Shown piece after piece: positions 45,797 through 58,156 of a DNA stretch of 64,000 bases. The position numbers and the translations under genes are program-made. Source of the DNA: Arachnopeziza araneosa (lineage: Eukaryota; Ascomycota; Leotiomycetes; Helotiales; Arachnopezizaceae); contig QYAI01000051.1 in NCBI GenBank assembly GCA_003988855.1, forward strand, positions 62,001-126,000. Direction: 5' to 3'. Under the pieces are notes generated by a model. It was not told the DNA's origin. It made no database searches and saw only the letters and a list, made by a program, of their open reading frames with translations. Each line of letters starts with the position of its first letter. Positions within the stretch are counted from its first letter, which is position 1.

Positions 45797-47500
45797 ATGG
45801 CCAATGACGGTGAGACTACGATCCCGGAGGTTGTGAAGAGAAAGAGGACCAGTGCTACCAAGTCTAGGGCGGGTTGTTTGACATGCAAGCAAGAAATTCT
45901 TTCTATCCTTGTCATGTCTTAATTCTGACCATTCTGGACTAGAACTCGGCATGTCAAATGCGATGAGACTAGGCCATCTTGTCACAGATGCCTCAAACTC
46001 GGCATAGAATGCAACTGGAAACCGGTAGACAAATCAGCATATCGTAAAACGGCGCTTCTACCTAAAGCTCAGTCCTCTCAAGATGTGGTTCTCGCGCCTT
46101 CCAAAAATTTGTTCAAAAACGAGCATGAGGAACGGTATTTTTCAGTCTTCTGTGACAGGATATCGCACGAGCTCTCTGGTCTCTTCGAGTCTGCTCTTTG
46201 GAATCGAGCAGTCCTCCAAGCATGTGAGACTGAACCTGGAGTTCTACACATCGTGATTGCGCTAGGAGCACTGGGACAGGCTTCTCAAGCCATGAGGTCT
46301 AACCTCCTGCAGCTATGTAAATCTCCGAGTCAAGCTCTTAAAGTGCGCAAAAAAGAGGCTCAGGGACATCACCGTTTTGCACTGAAACAATACGGGATTG
46401 CAATCCGAGAATTACGAAAAGCGGCTTCTAAACGAAAATCAGATGTGAGAACAATGCTACTTGGTTGCCTCCTCACGATTTGCTTTGAAACATTTCAAGG
46501 AGATCATAAATCCGCAATTACTCAGATTCGAAGCGGATTGAATTTGGTAGAGGATTGGTATCTAGAAAACACAAAGACGGAACGCAATAATGATCTACTA
46601 GGGACAACTTCACCATCTCCGTATGCCATTGAAGATGAACTGATACAAGTTCTCGGTCGACTAGATATTCAAGCAATGTCTTTTCTAGATCCCCGCGACG
46701 AAGAAACCCACGATCGCATGCGCCACTACGGCCAAAAAAGTATCGACGCTATGCCAGATCGTTTCCAAAGTGTGAAAGAAGCGCGAGTCTTTCTGGAACT
46801 TGTGATGCGACGATTAATGCATTTCGTATCAATATTTTCTAGTGTGAAGGGTGTGAAAGGGTGCCTTCGTCACACAACCTCTTTCACGATTTCCACGACG
46901 GATGGCCCAGCAAAACATAAAGCCGAATTTGACCGATGGCATAGCGCTTTTCTGCCTCTACTGGAGAGTGTACAGAAGCTTCCCGCGCATCGCGATTTCT
47001 TAGCAGCTTCAATACTGGAAGCCCATTTCCTGAGCTGCTACTTTGCGTTGGACACCTCTCCAGACCCAAAGGTACGAAAGGAGAACAGCAGCAAGATTTT
47101 TAGAGAAATTTTGTTGCTATGCAAAGATATCACTGAACAGTCCGATATCCGACACAAAACTGCAAACTATTTCTTTGACCTTCATATTCTCACACCTTTA
47201 TACATAATTGGAATGAGAAGTCGGAATTCGGGTCTTCGGAGAGAAGCGATTGATCTTATAACCTCGTTTCCGCGACGCGAAGGCGTGTGGGATAGCATTT
47301 GCATAAGCAAAATATTGCAATGGGTTGTGGAAGTTGAAGAGGAAGATGGGCTAGACAGTGACGGTGAACTAGCCGGATCTGGAGTCATTGATCTGAATGT
47401 TGAGTTTGATTTGCAAGAAAGACGTGCAAACTTAGATTGCTTGCAGATGAAAGTCGGTTCAGAAGTTCCTGTGCAAAGAGGGGTGGTTATCACTTGGTAG
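45797..47500 (+). CDS. Zn2Cys6 transcription factor with a GC-AG intron
   Basis: Exon 1 (45797-45888) and exon 2 (45943-47500) give 549 aa. The 54 bp intron begins GCAAGA rather than GT, and the junction falls inside a lysine codon of the zinc cluster. Spliced, the cluster has perfect C-X2-C-X6-C-X6-C-X2-C-X6-C spacing (Cys 27, 30, 37, 44, 47, 54). The rest resembles the C-terminal domain of C6 regulators (Fungal_trans_2-like), with RISHELSGLFESALWNRAVL and HIVIALGALGQAS. No alternative GT donor gives an open, correctly spaced cluster. The start at 45797 is the first ATG in frame. Target genes are unknown; the nearest downstream gene is an acetyltransferase about 1 kb away. Confidence 0.9.
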
Positions 47501-48544
47501 AAAGAGGAAGAGTCTTCTTTAATGATGCTCAAATTTGAAGGTACCCTAGTAATGGAACAAACTCAAGGAGGAGCTTTCATGATGAGCTGGTTGCAGGGAG
47601 GTGGGTTAAGAAATTTGACCATATACTAGCAGGGAGTAGAAGAGAGAAGCGAGAAAGGTCGGTTTCTGGAGAGAAGAGTTTGAGATTGAAACAAGAGATT
47701 CTACATTTGATAACAACAATTGGAAATTAATAAAACTGCTTTGTATGAGCTTGAATATGAAAGAGAGTTGAGGGAAAATAAGTATTTAGGTCAGATGATT
47801 GAAGCAATCGATCTCTCCATCACGCTCGTAGAGTCCAACTGCCAAAGATTTAGGTTCATCCCAATTGTACCTGCTTGATGAACAATGGCAAACTCATCAG
47901 AAACAGCTTTATTGAAGATGTTTGCTATGTGATGACCCGATCACATTTGTTGTTCAGGTGTTGAATTGAGATTGCGCGTCTGCAAAGAAAGCTCGAGGTG
48001 GAAACCTACATTGGAGATCGGAATGAGAGACATGGCTTGCGGGGTTGAATTGAAAAGTAGGTATATCAGAAGTTCAAGGGATTTTGTTACCAACAAATTG
48101 ACCAAACAAAAAATATATTTTATCAAGAAAAGACTATTGGAGATAGATGTCTGAAGAAAGTTCAAGTCGTAGGCGAAATGAGACACTGCTTATATAAGCC
48201 TGACCATTCCCAACAACTTTCAGCTGAAGCACTTCGTACTAAGGAAGACTTTTCTTCTCTCACAACTTCTCAATCACGGAAAGAACTCGATAGCTGCTGT
48301 TCAACAGGTATGAGAGATGAGTGACCTTTAAGGATATTATCGTTGGCGTGGCCTTTAAACGCCACACACAGGCCGTAGAGGACCCCTCGACCTCTTTACG
48401 TCAAATCGGTCTGGAGCCGCACCCGAGATCTCCGATTTATCTCTTTTCTAACCTTCTCTTCACCATTGCTTAATCATCAAGCCTTTCAATTTTATAAGTT
48501 AGTCCGGAATACTCGCCCTCTCATCCCAAACATAGTGTTCTCAA
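47501..48544. other. Intergenic region, no gene seen
   Basis: About 1 kb. A short inverted repeat (TGGCGT and ACGCCA arms, near 48,353-48,373) lies roughly 170 bp upstream of the acetyltransferase start. No coding signal. Confidence 0.5.
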
Positions 48545-49447
48545 ATGGCATCGAAACTCATACATTCAGCCTCAGGCAAAAGTCTCACTCACTCACCACC
48601 CCTATTCTCACAAATCCTAACAAACAAATCCAGAAGCTGTCAGACCCTCGGCCGACCTACTTGCTCCCGCATTCACCAAAGATCCCGTGATCCAATACCT
48701 CCTGAGCTCGCTCTCTCCTGCCCAGCGCACCGCCTACCTGAACTCATACTTCACCTCGCTCATAACACAGGCAGCACTGAATCACGCACAATTCTCGCAC
48801 ATCGACTCGGAGGAGACAGGGGAATGGCAGAGCCTGGGGATTTTCATGCCGCCCCAGGCGAGGGTGGATAATCCACTGACCATGGTGCAGTCTGGGTTTT
48901 TCAGGGTATTGTGGACGATTGGGGTTGGTGGGGTCAGGGTATGTATTCATTCATTCATTCTCCCTTCTTCAGTTCATTCTTCTCATTTATTTCGTTTAAT
49001 CGAGTCTCAGGTGTGAGATGAAATATGGAATGCGATGATGAGCGTTGATGAGCGGTGAAGAGGACTTGCTGATCAACCCCGTGAATATAGAAAATGTTAG
49101 GGGAGTACACCCCATTGACAGATGCTTGTAAAGAAAGGCATCTAAAACCCATCCTCTCGTCGCCTGGAAACTACTACTACGTATTTTTCCTTGCGACGGC
49201 AGAGTCAGGCCGTGGGCAAGGGCTCTGCTCTCAGGTCGTGAAAAAGTTTCAAGAGCAAGCAAGAGAGGAGAAAGTGCCAATCTGGTTGGAAGCTACGACC
49301 GAGTATTCTATGCGATTGTATGAGAAATTAGGGTTTAAACCTGTTGAAGAGATTGTTTTGGGAAAGGGAAAGGTGGGAAGAGACGGGTTGCCGGAGTCAG
49401 GGACGGAGGGTGTCAAGATTTGGGGAATGATTTGGATGGCGGAATAG
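48545..49447 (+). CDS. GNAT-family N-acetyltransferase
   Basis: Three exons (48545-48581, 48634-48938, 49091-49447) keep phase and give 232 aa. The opening MASKLIHSASGK and ADLLAPAFTKDPVIQYLL fit fungal GNAT proteins. Acetyl-CoA motif A appears as YYVFFLATAESGRGQGLCSQ (GRGQG loop), and motif B as PIWLEATTEYSMRLYEKLGF. The substrate is unknown; these enzymes acetylate small amines or proteins using acetyl-CoA. The first donor is weak (GTCTCA); a GC donor eight bases upstream would keep the same phase and drop a few residues. Intron 2 is unusually long (152 bp) for this window and could hide a small exon. Confidence 0.85.
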
Positions 49448-49639
49448 GCACTGTATTTGCAGGTGGACTTTTAGGTGACAGTCATTGATACTATCCATAA
49501 GATGTAAAGATCGTTAAAGTAATGTATCACCAGCTTAACATTCCCATATCTCAGGTTTCTCAGCTTGACTTCGTCTTTGTAGGTCACAGTCCATTCTTTC
49601 TCGGCCGGGTTACTTCGAGCATCAACATGCCTTCTCCCA

Positions 49640-50426
49640 TCAATCAAGATCCATTGCATCTGATTTATCCCCGGCCGTGATGCACCAAATTGTCTTATGT
49701 CCATCTCTACCACAGCGCCCACACTGAATCATGCAATCCATGAATGAGTGTCCCATCGTGCCGCAGTTATAGCATTCCTCTTCCTTGATCTTTACTTTGG
49801 CCTTCTGAAATCCAATTAGAGGTATATTTTGCGGTTTCTTGGTGGCATTGGCACTGTCTAGTCTTGCGGTCTTGGCCTTTTTTGGTCGATGACAAAGACT
49901 CCGAGTAGGAGGGTACGAGTTATGACAGCTAACTCGACCTCTATTTCCACTCCCGGAGCACCCGCGCTTCTTCTTGCTCCTCTCCTTCTCCTTGCTCCCC
50001 TCCTTTTCTTTTTTCTCATCTTCCTCCTTTTGCCTCTCCTTTCGCCTCTCTCTTTTCCTCTTCATTTTTGCGCGACGCACTATGCACGAAGCGGGCGAGC
50101 GGCTTGGCTTTGCTCTCTCCAAAAGCCCATATTTGGCAGGAATTTTCATGGGAGATGGCTCGACATTTCGCAAGGCTCTCGATCCTGTTGGGATGATAGA
50201 TTGAGCAGGTGAAGATATTGTTGGATTGGAATTCGGAAGAGGAGAGGATGTCGAGGAATCATTCAAGATGCATCCCAATAGCGAGTCTTCGCAAATAGTC
50301 CAAGAAGCATCTTCTGTGGTGTTTGCTGATGGTGACCCCAAGGCATCATCCGTACCCTCAGCCAGCTATTTTAGGTTAACAAAACTCGAAAATACAAACA
50401 GAGGGTGTACTCACGGCTACAGGCAT
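49640..50426 (-). CDS. CCHC zinc-knuckle protein
   Basis: Exon 1 (50426-50415) and exon 2 (50365-49640) joined in phase 0 at GTGAGT/AATAG, with a TTAACC branch, give 245 aa. Two zinc knuckles near the C-terminus (CYNCGTMGHSFMDC and CGRCGRDGHKTIWC) are of the nucleic-acid-binding type. The middle is a strongly charged Lys/Glu/Arg tract. Upstream of the ATG the frame stays open for about 20 codons (FPIKRASFGQLRAAYKPTIN), so a further 5' exon is possible and this start is uncertain. Single-strand RNA or DNA binding is expected; a specific role is unknown. Confidence 0.72.
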
Positions 50427-51605
50427 ATTGATCGTCGGTTTGTAGGCTGCTCGCAGCTGACCAAAAGACGCTCTCTTGATTGGGAAGGTTTTACTAGACT
50501 ACCAAGTTATCGCGATAAGGTCAGCCTTCAGAAAGCATAAGCAAATTCTTGAGATAGGAGCAACAATAGGTGGAAGCACATTTCTCGCAAGTGATATTGT
50601 TGTGGCTTTCATAGGAAGGGGCAAACAAAGGTCTTATTTCTAATTGGTGGGTATTGTTTGGAATGCTACGCGAACACCGAAGCGAAGACACAAACTCGCA
50701 CAAAAGAGGATCTGAAAACAGCTGAAGACATAATTGGGTAGAATGGAAATTCATAGAAGAATTCTGGATTTATTATTTGGTTTTCTTAGTAGCTACGGCT
50801 TCGGAAAGCGGTCTTGCTCCTCCTCGGCCTTCCAATATCTTCCCAGTTCCTGATGCATCAACTATTTATAATCTATTTTTTAATCTCCTATGATCAGAGA
50901 GATAATAATGCAACCTCAAAATTCGCTAAGTTTGTAGAGTTTCTTTGGGAAAGTAAAAGGCTTAGCAGGATATCAGACAGTAACTTTAACTAAAAGGGCC
51001 GCTCAAGTTGAGAATGCCTTGTTGATATTGTTTTTGTCAGTGGCCTTGTGAGATTTCTAGATTATTAGCATTAATTTTCCCTTAGTCTCCTCCCCTTTCT
51101 CATTGGATCGTATTCCACAGGTTGTGACTTACCCTTCACACAACTTCGCTTTGAAGAAAACCTTGAAATGATGTCGCCAATTTTCAACAGGGAGTTCAAA
51201 CATGCAGAAAATCAGACGATTAATTTCTTGTCTATAAAATCAGGCTATTTCTACTGTGATCCTCTCGATGTCGAGACCACTACCCAACCCGATTCTAGAA
51301 TTGAGCTATGCCATATACCCGTTATAATCAACCACTACCCTCAGATTCGAATTTCGGATCCTTCAATTTTCCCATCACCCTCTTTTTTCCCTCCTTCCAC
51401 TTCACCATTCCTCCCATCCACATCCGGCAGGTCCAGAAACGTAATGACTTCCCCCTTCATATTCAAATACTCCTTGGTACCATCCACGCTTCTCTTTCCA
51501 GATACGATTGTCGCGCAACAAGTGGTGAAGAACTACATAGTTAATTAGCTCTCTATTGTATCAATTTTTCTCCTGTCTGTTGAAAGTGTGCCAGTTCGAC
51601 CACTT
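50427..51605. other. Intergenic region, no gene seen
   Basis: 1.2 kb with the 5' flank of the zinc-knuckle gene and the 3' flank of the small secreted protein. The + strand frame at 51,168-51,548 has no supporting features. Confidence 0.5.
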
Positions 51606-51818
51606 TTAACTTACTGAACGATCGGTACAAGAATAAGTAGGGCACGCCGTCCAACCACAGCTGGTACATCCTGGCCAGCAGCAGATTTGCTCAACGATGA
51701 CTTGGCGGCCGAAGAGGGGGTGGCTGAGAGCTGTGGCTGAGACTAAGAAGGAGAGGGTAGGAAATATAGCAATGAAGATGGTGAAGAGAGAGAAGATGAG
51801 TCCTGTTGCTGAAGCCAT
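51606..51818 (-). CDS. Small secreted cysteine-rich protein
   Basis: A 70-codon frame starting at the ATG at 51818. Residues 1-30 form a long hydrophobic signal sequence (ATGLIFSLFTIFIAIFPTLS, LVSATA). The mature part is about 40 residues with a dense cysteine cluster (EQICCWPGC, TSCGWTACPTYSC), the profile of a small secreted peptide. A GTAAGT sequence just before the stop could start a 38 bp intron leading to a slightly longer end (stop at 51553), but that is short for an intron here. Another in-frame ATG lies at 51863. No family recognised; a secreted effector-type role is inference only. Confidence 0.6.
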   Translation of the reverse strand: MASATGLIFSLFTIFIAIFPTLSFLVSATALSHPLFGRQVIVEQICCWPGCTSCGWTACPTYSCTDRSVS

Positions 51819-52491
51819 GGTGTTGGTTGTAAAAGCTAGTGGGAGTGAGGATGAGAGCTTCAAGGGTCTGGCTTGAGGTTGAAGTGGAAAGATATTGTGA
51901 ACGAAGATTATCTGAATTCTTGGTTTGGAGGGGGGAAGTAACTGAAGTCTTCTTGTAGCTCAAATTTCTTGCAGCTTTAGTAGTTCCTTCCTGTTGTTGT
52001 GAAATCTCTGACCTTATTGAGCTCCTGGCCTTGATGCGGAACGCAAGATCTTGATATGGTAGCAAGGGTAGATATTTTGAGTACAAACTTTCTCTTCTCT
52101 TTAAAGGATATCCTCTCGAGAAGGAATAAATTTATAGCCCTCAGGTAGTCTAGTATAACTTGAATCTTATTGATAAATAATACTGGCAGGTGTAAGACAA
52201 GGTCGAGTAAGACCACTGTACAGCCTCAAATAATTTCAATCAGAGACAAACTGCAGTAATTTATAACAGAACTTGACAGAATATATAATACTTAACATTT
52301 CTACTACACTTGAGGCTCCAGTTTATTGGCGATGTCATGTCAGAAGTCCAAAGGAATGATGATTGAATAGTGGCATGAGCTATCTGACCCTAACTAGCTT
52401 TCTTGCCTCAAGCTCTATTCTACAACGACTAGTCTCCTAGTGAGATTAGCTTGAACTTGAAGAATTTTAGAGACCAATATGCCACCCCTAT
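51819..52491. other. Intergenic region, no gene seen
   Basis: 673 bp of A/T-rich sequence, the promoter side of the small secreted protein and 3' side of the next gene. Confidence 0.55.
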
Positions 52492-53386
52492 TCATGGACT
52501 CATAGCGTTCTCTTCTTTAGGCTCAAGATCAGCTCGTGGTTGGACATTCTCCTCCTCTGCCCCATCAAAGTTCCAATCAAAATGCATGCAAACTTTGACA
52601 TGTCTACAATCGCAATTGTCCATTCCAGGCTTTTTGTAGTTTGATTCCCATTGCGGGGCCTCAAAGAGTCTGTTGTCGTATCTTGGGATGATGGCCTCTT
52701 GCTCACGTGGATCAGAGAGCATCTGATCCAAGCCAAATTCTCGACGTCTGTACCCATATTCTATTTCTGATCAGCATCTTTCGATATATGTTCAATCAAG
52801 AATCGGAACTTACGGCTACGAATACGAGCCCCCTGGGTCCAATCTTCTCTTCCCCCAATCGCCATTGCGGGAATATGGCCAAACACAAGACACTCACTTC
52901 CCACATCGGCCATACCCAATACTTTTCCGGCTCTTGCTACCACGTCCTGAAGTCGTAGCCAGAAGATATCCTTCATCTCCGGTACTGTTGTATCAATGGC
53001 CATGATATAACACTCCTCGCCACACATGTCTTCGGCAGCAAGACACCACATCTCAGCCTCTCCCTCGCTTGCAAACGTGCTGACCCATGGGGATAGTTCC
53101 AGGTTTTGGCGGCAATGTTGATGGATGGACTTGAGAAAGGATTGCAAAGAAGAACGATCGTGGGTGGTGTAGGTGGGAAGTGATGGCTTAGTATAGCTGA
53201 TGCTGTTGACACGTAGCAGAGAAGATATAAGACCCACTTTGGGCATGTGCCTAGAAGGATTGAATTAACTCATAGGCACTGATTCCTATTGGGTTATTGA
53301 GATACATACCATGTAAGTGCTTTGGGATGACAGACACGATAGAGCAGCTTTGGACGCGCCTGTTCTTGAGTCCAATTGTAGTCCAT
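52492..53386 (-). CDS. Hypothetical fungal protein (DUF7587-like)
   Basis: Three exons (53386-53310, 53250-52814, 52760-52492) keep phase and give 260 aa. The order of motifs (LLYRVCHPKALTW, RSSLQSFLKSIHQH, LSPWVSTFASEGEAEMWCLA, IMAIDTTVPEMKDIFWLRLQ, GSECLVFGHIPAMAI) resembles a widespread fungal domain I associate with DUF7587. The family name is from memory and unsure. The C-terminal part has CDCRHVKVCMHFDWNFD and an acidic tail. No enzymatic motif is apparent. The ATG at 53386 is the first in the exon with conserved sequence. Confidence 0.78.
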
Positions 53387-55119
53387 GTTCGCTTCCTTTC
53401 TGTTTTGTTGTGTTATGAAAGGAAGAAAGTTAGGTTCGGTACCTTTGGGTCGGATTGAAATCATTTCATTTTGATTGGATCGTTTTTTCATTAAGTTGTT
53501 TGTGGATAAGAAGATGATCCCGCAGATGGGGGCTTTTTTCGTCTTTTGATTCTGAAATCAAACAGAGACGTTAAACTACAACCTTACTCAAGGCATCTTT
53601 TTTACTCGATCAACATTATATCTAATCAATAGGTTGGTATATAAGCAATTGCGGACATTAATGGAGATGCATAGAGAGTATTTGAGACATAAGTAACATT
53701 TTGAAAGGCTGCCCATCATGAAGTCGATTCGAAATAGCCCGGAATCATACCGCAATAAAACCTTCCGGAAATTCCTACGCTTTTAAGCACTGCGGAAGGA
53801 TTTTGGGTCTGTTTAGTGAGTGATTTTGAACGATAGCAATCTCGCAGTCTTAGCTGCGACTCTTCTGTACTTATTTGTCTCCAAAACCAAGTGAGCAAAC
53901 TTATTCAAGTGTTCTTCCTAAGTCATCACGAAGACAATTCCCCAGGGCTTGAAGCTTTCCACGCTCTTTATAGTCTTGATTCTGTTACCGTGTGCATATA
54001 TACCTAGCGATTTTATCATGCCAACAGTCTAGTTTTCAACTGAGTCCACTTGAGTAACGCCTCTGAGCTAAGAATTTTCTATCAATGCTTGTCCTTTTGG
54101 GACTGTGTAGGTTTTCAACTCACTTTTCCCTCGAAGTCAGACGTTCATGCAGCAACAATGATTCCTCAGCTTTAAAAATTCACATTTATCTCAGATTTGA
54201 TGGAAGAGACGTAAGCTCAAAGTACTAGTTTATTAACAGCAAGTTCTCCACTGAGATCTGGAAAAATTGATAGACGCATCAGGAGTTGGTCTCCTATAAC
54301 CATTGTGGTAGTTTGTTTGGTTTTCACATACAGTGATTTTCAAGAAGGTAACTAGATCCTTTATAACGTGAGTTTTAACTATCAATAGGATGTTGCACAG
54401 TGAACTAGTGTTAAGTAGAGACGAGGCGGTCAAAATTCGTCTTCGTCGAAGCGTTGGGAAGTTGTAAAATCGAAGCTAAAATACCACAATCTTTACCCTC
54501 CTAAAGTCGATCAAAATTCTAGACAATGAAAGATGAGTATCTAAGAGTTTCGCATTTTGAGTTTCAAGTACTTGTTTATGATGAGTATTGACATTTTGCG
54601 GTTTTAATTTTTCCGTTTGTCGAAGACGAATTTTACCCGCCTCGAGAGGCAATACCTACCGTATTACCTAGTCGTGGTGCCTCGCCTTGAGCTCCAGGAC
54701 GGATTGGTCCGTGTGTTTAGGGAATTTTGCGAAGTCACTTTTCAGGCTCTCAAAAATCACAAGCAATTGAGAGTTAAACAAAATGCTAGGTATATCTCTT
54801 GAGCATTAGCATGCATACTTTTACCTGCTACCACCTTTTCTGGGTAGAAACTAGGCTATAATATACGCTTCCTCAGACCATTGCTTTGTCATTTCAAAAT
54901 GATGTGCCTATGCTATTTCTGTGGCGTTGATAAGCCTGCGCGGGGTAGTTAGGTCGTCTTCTGCTCACCAGGTATTTATTCATCTCACTGCCGTTATTAT
55001 CAAGACACAAGTTGTTGTAAGCTCCATAATCTTCTACCATAGTTAGTTAGACTAACACTTGATGCGCTAGGAGATAACAAACCATCCCCAGCTTCCCGCA
55101 GAGCTTGCAAGGTTAAGCA
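53387..55119. other. Intergenic A/T-rich region, no gene seen
   Basis: 1.7 kb with only short frames. It separates two accessory-type loci and shows no recognisable repeat or RNA. Confidence 0.55.
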
Positions 55120-57927
55120 ATGATGTCGTCAAGTATTCGTATCCCAGACCTCGTAATCGACTCGAAGCTCGACGTTGAGTGCTTCGACACTCATAGCATC
55201 CAAATAAGGCTGGTATCGAATCCAGTACCAAGACAACCGCGGATTCGACAACAAGAGAAGTGGCAGCGATCAAAAGTCCTCGGTGAAGGTACGTTCGGTA
55301 TGGTATGGTTGGAAAAGTGTATCTCAGGACCCAGTTCGAAAGAGTTAAGGGCCGTAAAAGAACTCAAGAATAATAATGGAACAATCACCAGGTCTGCGGA
55401 CTTTTAAAAGGAGCTTGAAGCAATTGCCAAGTTCTCTCAGGAAAAGGTAAGCCGGAACCATACCACTACTTCATAGGCACTCTCTTTACCAAGGTATGCA
55501 CTGATTCACAGCTCCCTGCCAAAAACATAACCCAACTGTCGCATGTCACTTTGATATTGAAACCAATTCTAGAAAGACCGATGTCAAAAATAAATATGAA
55601 CAAAATATTTTTCTGTTAATTCTCGTCTGTTCATGTGTTGAATAGATTTTCCCGGGAAACCGAAACTTCGGAAGTGTGCTGAAGATCAGGGTGGCCCTTG
55701 GAGTTTCAGATAGAAATTGTTCTAGCAAAGAAAGAGGCTCATAGCTTAATAGTATCAAGATCATTTCGTTCGATCTCTGGGCTGGTATAAGAGTGAAAAT
55801 TCAATCTTTATTATCATGGAATACCTCCGCTCGGGGACTTGGAAGGATATCTCAGAGCCCGTCTCAGCCATGCCGAAGCAAGAAAAATTGCACAGCAACT
55901 TTTAGAAGGTCTCGATTTTATGCATAATAACAAACTTGTACATCGAGACTTGAAACCTGCTGTACGTACTGATATAAATCCACTTTCCCCCTGTTATGTA
56001 ACATTGAAGCTGAGATTGTCAGAACATTTTGGTAATGCACCATGCTCCTGAATGGTGGGTCAAAATCTCAGATTTTGGCATTAGCAAACGAATAGAGGGT
56101 ACAGAGCTTCGGACTGTCATCGGTACGGAAGCCTATCTCGCACCAGAGGTCAGGGGGATGTATACTCCTGATATTCAAGACGACGATGAACATATTACTA
56201 CCTTCTCCTCTGCTGTAGATATTTGGGCTGTTGGAGCCATAACTTTTCAAATGATTTGTGGCAAGCTCGCTTTTCCATCAGGGCCAAAATTATTTAATTA
56301 TGTTGTTCGCGGACGACCGTTCCCAGCGGATCAATCAATGAGCCCGGAATGTTATGATTTTGTTGTAAAGACAATGGCTGCCTCTCCTTACGAGCGACTA
56401 AGCTCAAAGCAAGCATTATCTTCTCCATGGATTATACAGCCAATAGCACCTTCCGTTCCCGATGAAGCAAATGAACTGTCCCAAAACGACCCAGACGAGG
56501 AATCAGACACAGTAGTGCTTGCTTCCGCCTCTGCAAAATGGAGTCATCTTCAAGAAGATTTTACACCGTTGGGGCTTGAGGAAAACCAAACTTCTATGCA
56601 GAGTATGGTTGAAGAAGAGAAAGGGAAGGAAAAAGGGATAGAGACAGGAAACATGAGAAAGTATGCTTCTCGCATCAGAGCCTCTCCCAATATTGTTTCC
56701 TTAAGTAAGAAGACGGGGGCCCTCAACGCTCGCCCAGTTTCAGCAGTCAAGAATATCAACCAATTGAGCGAGCTTTCTCCGCCTATCTCGCCTGCTTTTG
56801 AATCTACATATCCAAAGAAGGCTTCTTTAGGAGATAGTTTCACAAAATCGAGGCTACCGCTAAAGCTAAGAGAGGTCCTAAACTTTGACAGCAACGTCTA
56901 TAACTTAGATTTCTGGCGTGATGGCCGCCTCGCGTTTAGAACCTTTGGTGGAGAAGTCAATATCTGGGATGAAGGTAAGATAAAGCACATTACAAAAGAC
57001 GAGAGGGGTGCATTTAAGATCAGATTTTCTCCTGATGGGAGTGGTTTATTACTGTACAACGTTGAGTCTTCGCGCTGTGGAATTTGAAAGGTAGGCAGAC
57101 AATACATTGAACTAGCCAAAATGTTCAGCCAGCCTGTGCCTATTTGGGCGACAAAATTCTCACCAGATGGACGACAGATCGCGATGGAGGTGATCTGGGA
57201 GGTTGACTTGGTTGAAAAAATAGAACAATGTGGAAATTTCAAGCTCGCAAGTTGTGTTACAGGATGCCAGTTCTCTCAGGATGGGCGTTGGTTTGTGGTA
57301 AATTATCGATATTTTCCTGAGGGCAGAATGCTGATATTTGAGCTAAATGAGCGAGGAAAACCACATATGATCCAGAAACTCAACAACAAGCCCTGGTCAT
57401 CACAGATTGCCTTTTCCCCTGACAGTCGCTATCTTGTGTCAGTCGGTGGGGGTACAATCGAGATTTGGGAGATAGAAAGGAATTGGAGGTTACTGCAGAC
57501 ACAAAAACTCCAAGGAACTGAACGGCACTGGAGAATTTCCTTCACTGCTGACATGCATCAATGCGTGCTTTGGAGTCTTGACAAGGCGGAGGTCTAAATT
57601 TGGGAAATTGACGCACGAGGAATACGACACGTTCGAAACCTTAAAGGATTTAGCAAGCACTTGCGTAAAGTTGTCTGCTCGCCTAATTTTCGATTACTTG
57701 CCTTCGTGACGGCACCAGAGCCGTGGTCTATTCCGCAATCTAATAATGACGTTGACTCTATTCAAATTTGGCAAGCGGACAAGCAAGGAGATTTTCAGCA
57801 CATTCAGGCTCTTCCAATAGTGGCTGACCTCAACTTCAATTCATTACCTCAATTCTCAGCGGACGGGCGCTTATTTGCGTTTCAGAAGAGTGAAAAAAGG
57901 GTTGAGATTTGGGAGGTGGCACGTTAA
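55120..57927 (+). pseudogene. Decayed protein kinase / WD-repeat gene
   Basis: The N-terminal half is a Ser/Thr kinase: Gly-loop GEGTFGMVWLEK, lysine in RAVKELK, catalytic HRDLKPA joined by a good intron (55962-56022) to NILVMHH, then ISDFGISKR and GTEAYLAPE. A linker leads to WD-like blades (IRFSPDGSGLLLYN, IAFSPDSRYLVSVG, FSADGRLFAFQKSEKRVEIW). Disruptions are an in-frame TAA at 55405-55407, a frame change near 55,832 (EYLRSG to DLEGYLRARL), a frame change near 57,073 before the expected WNLK, and a TAA at 57595-57597 before IWEID. The stretch 55,450-55,770 between two kinase blocks is degraded. An intact homologue would be a cytoplasmic signalling kinase with a beta-propeller. Confidence 0.85.
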
Positions 57928-58156
57928 CAATGCAGAATCTCTATCAATGCCGACGACCTGGTCATCAAAGCGAGCTCCTCAAAGAAGAGCAATTATCGCG
58001 GGTGAACCGTGAATATCCATGCAAAGAGATCATACTTGAGAATCGGTGGGGATTGTCAGTAATCTGAGGAAAGAACTTTGCATCAAGAAGGTCACTGCTG
58101 TAGCTGATGAGACAGTATAATGATATTATATATTTTCTATGTCTCGGTCTAGATAC

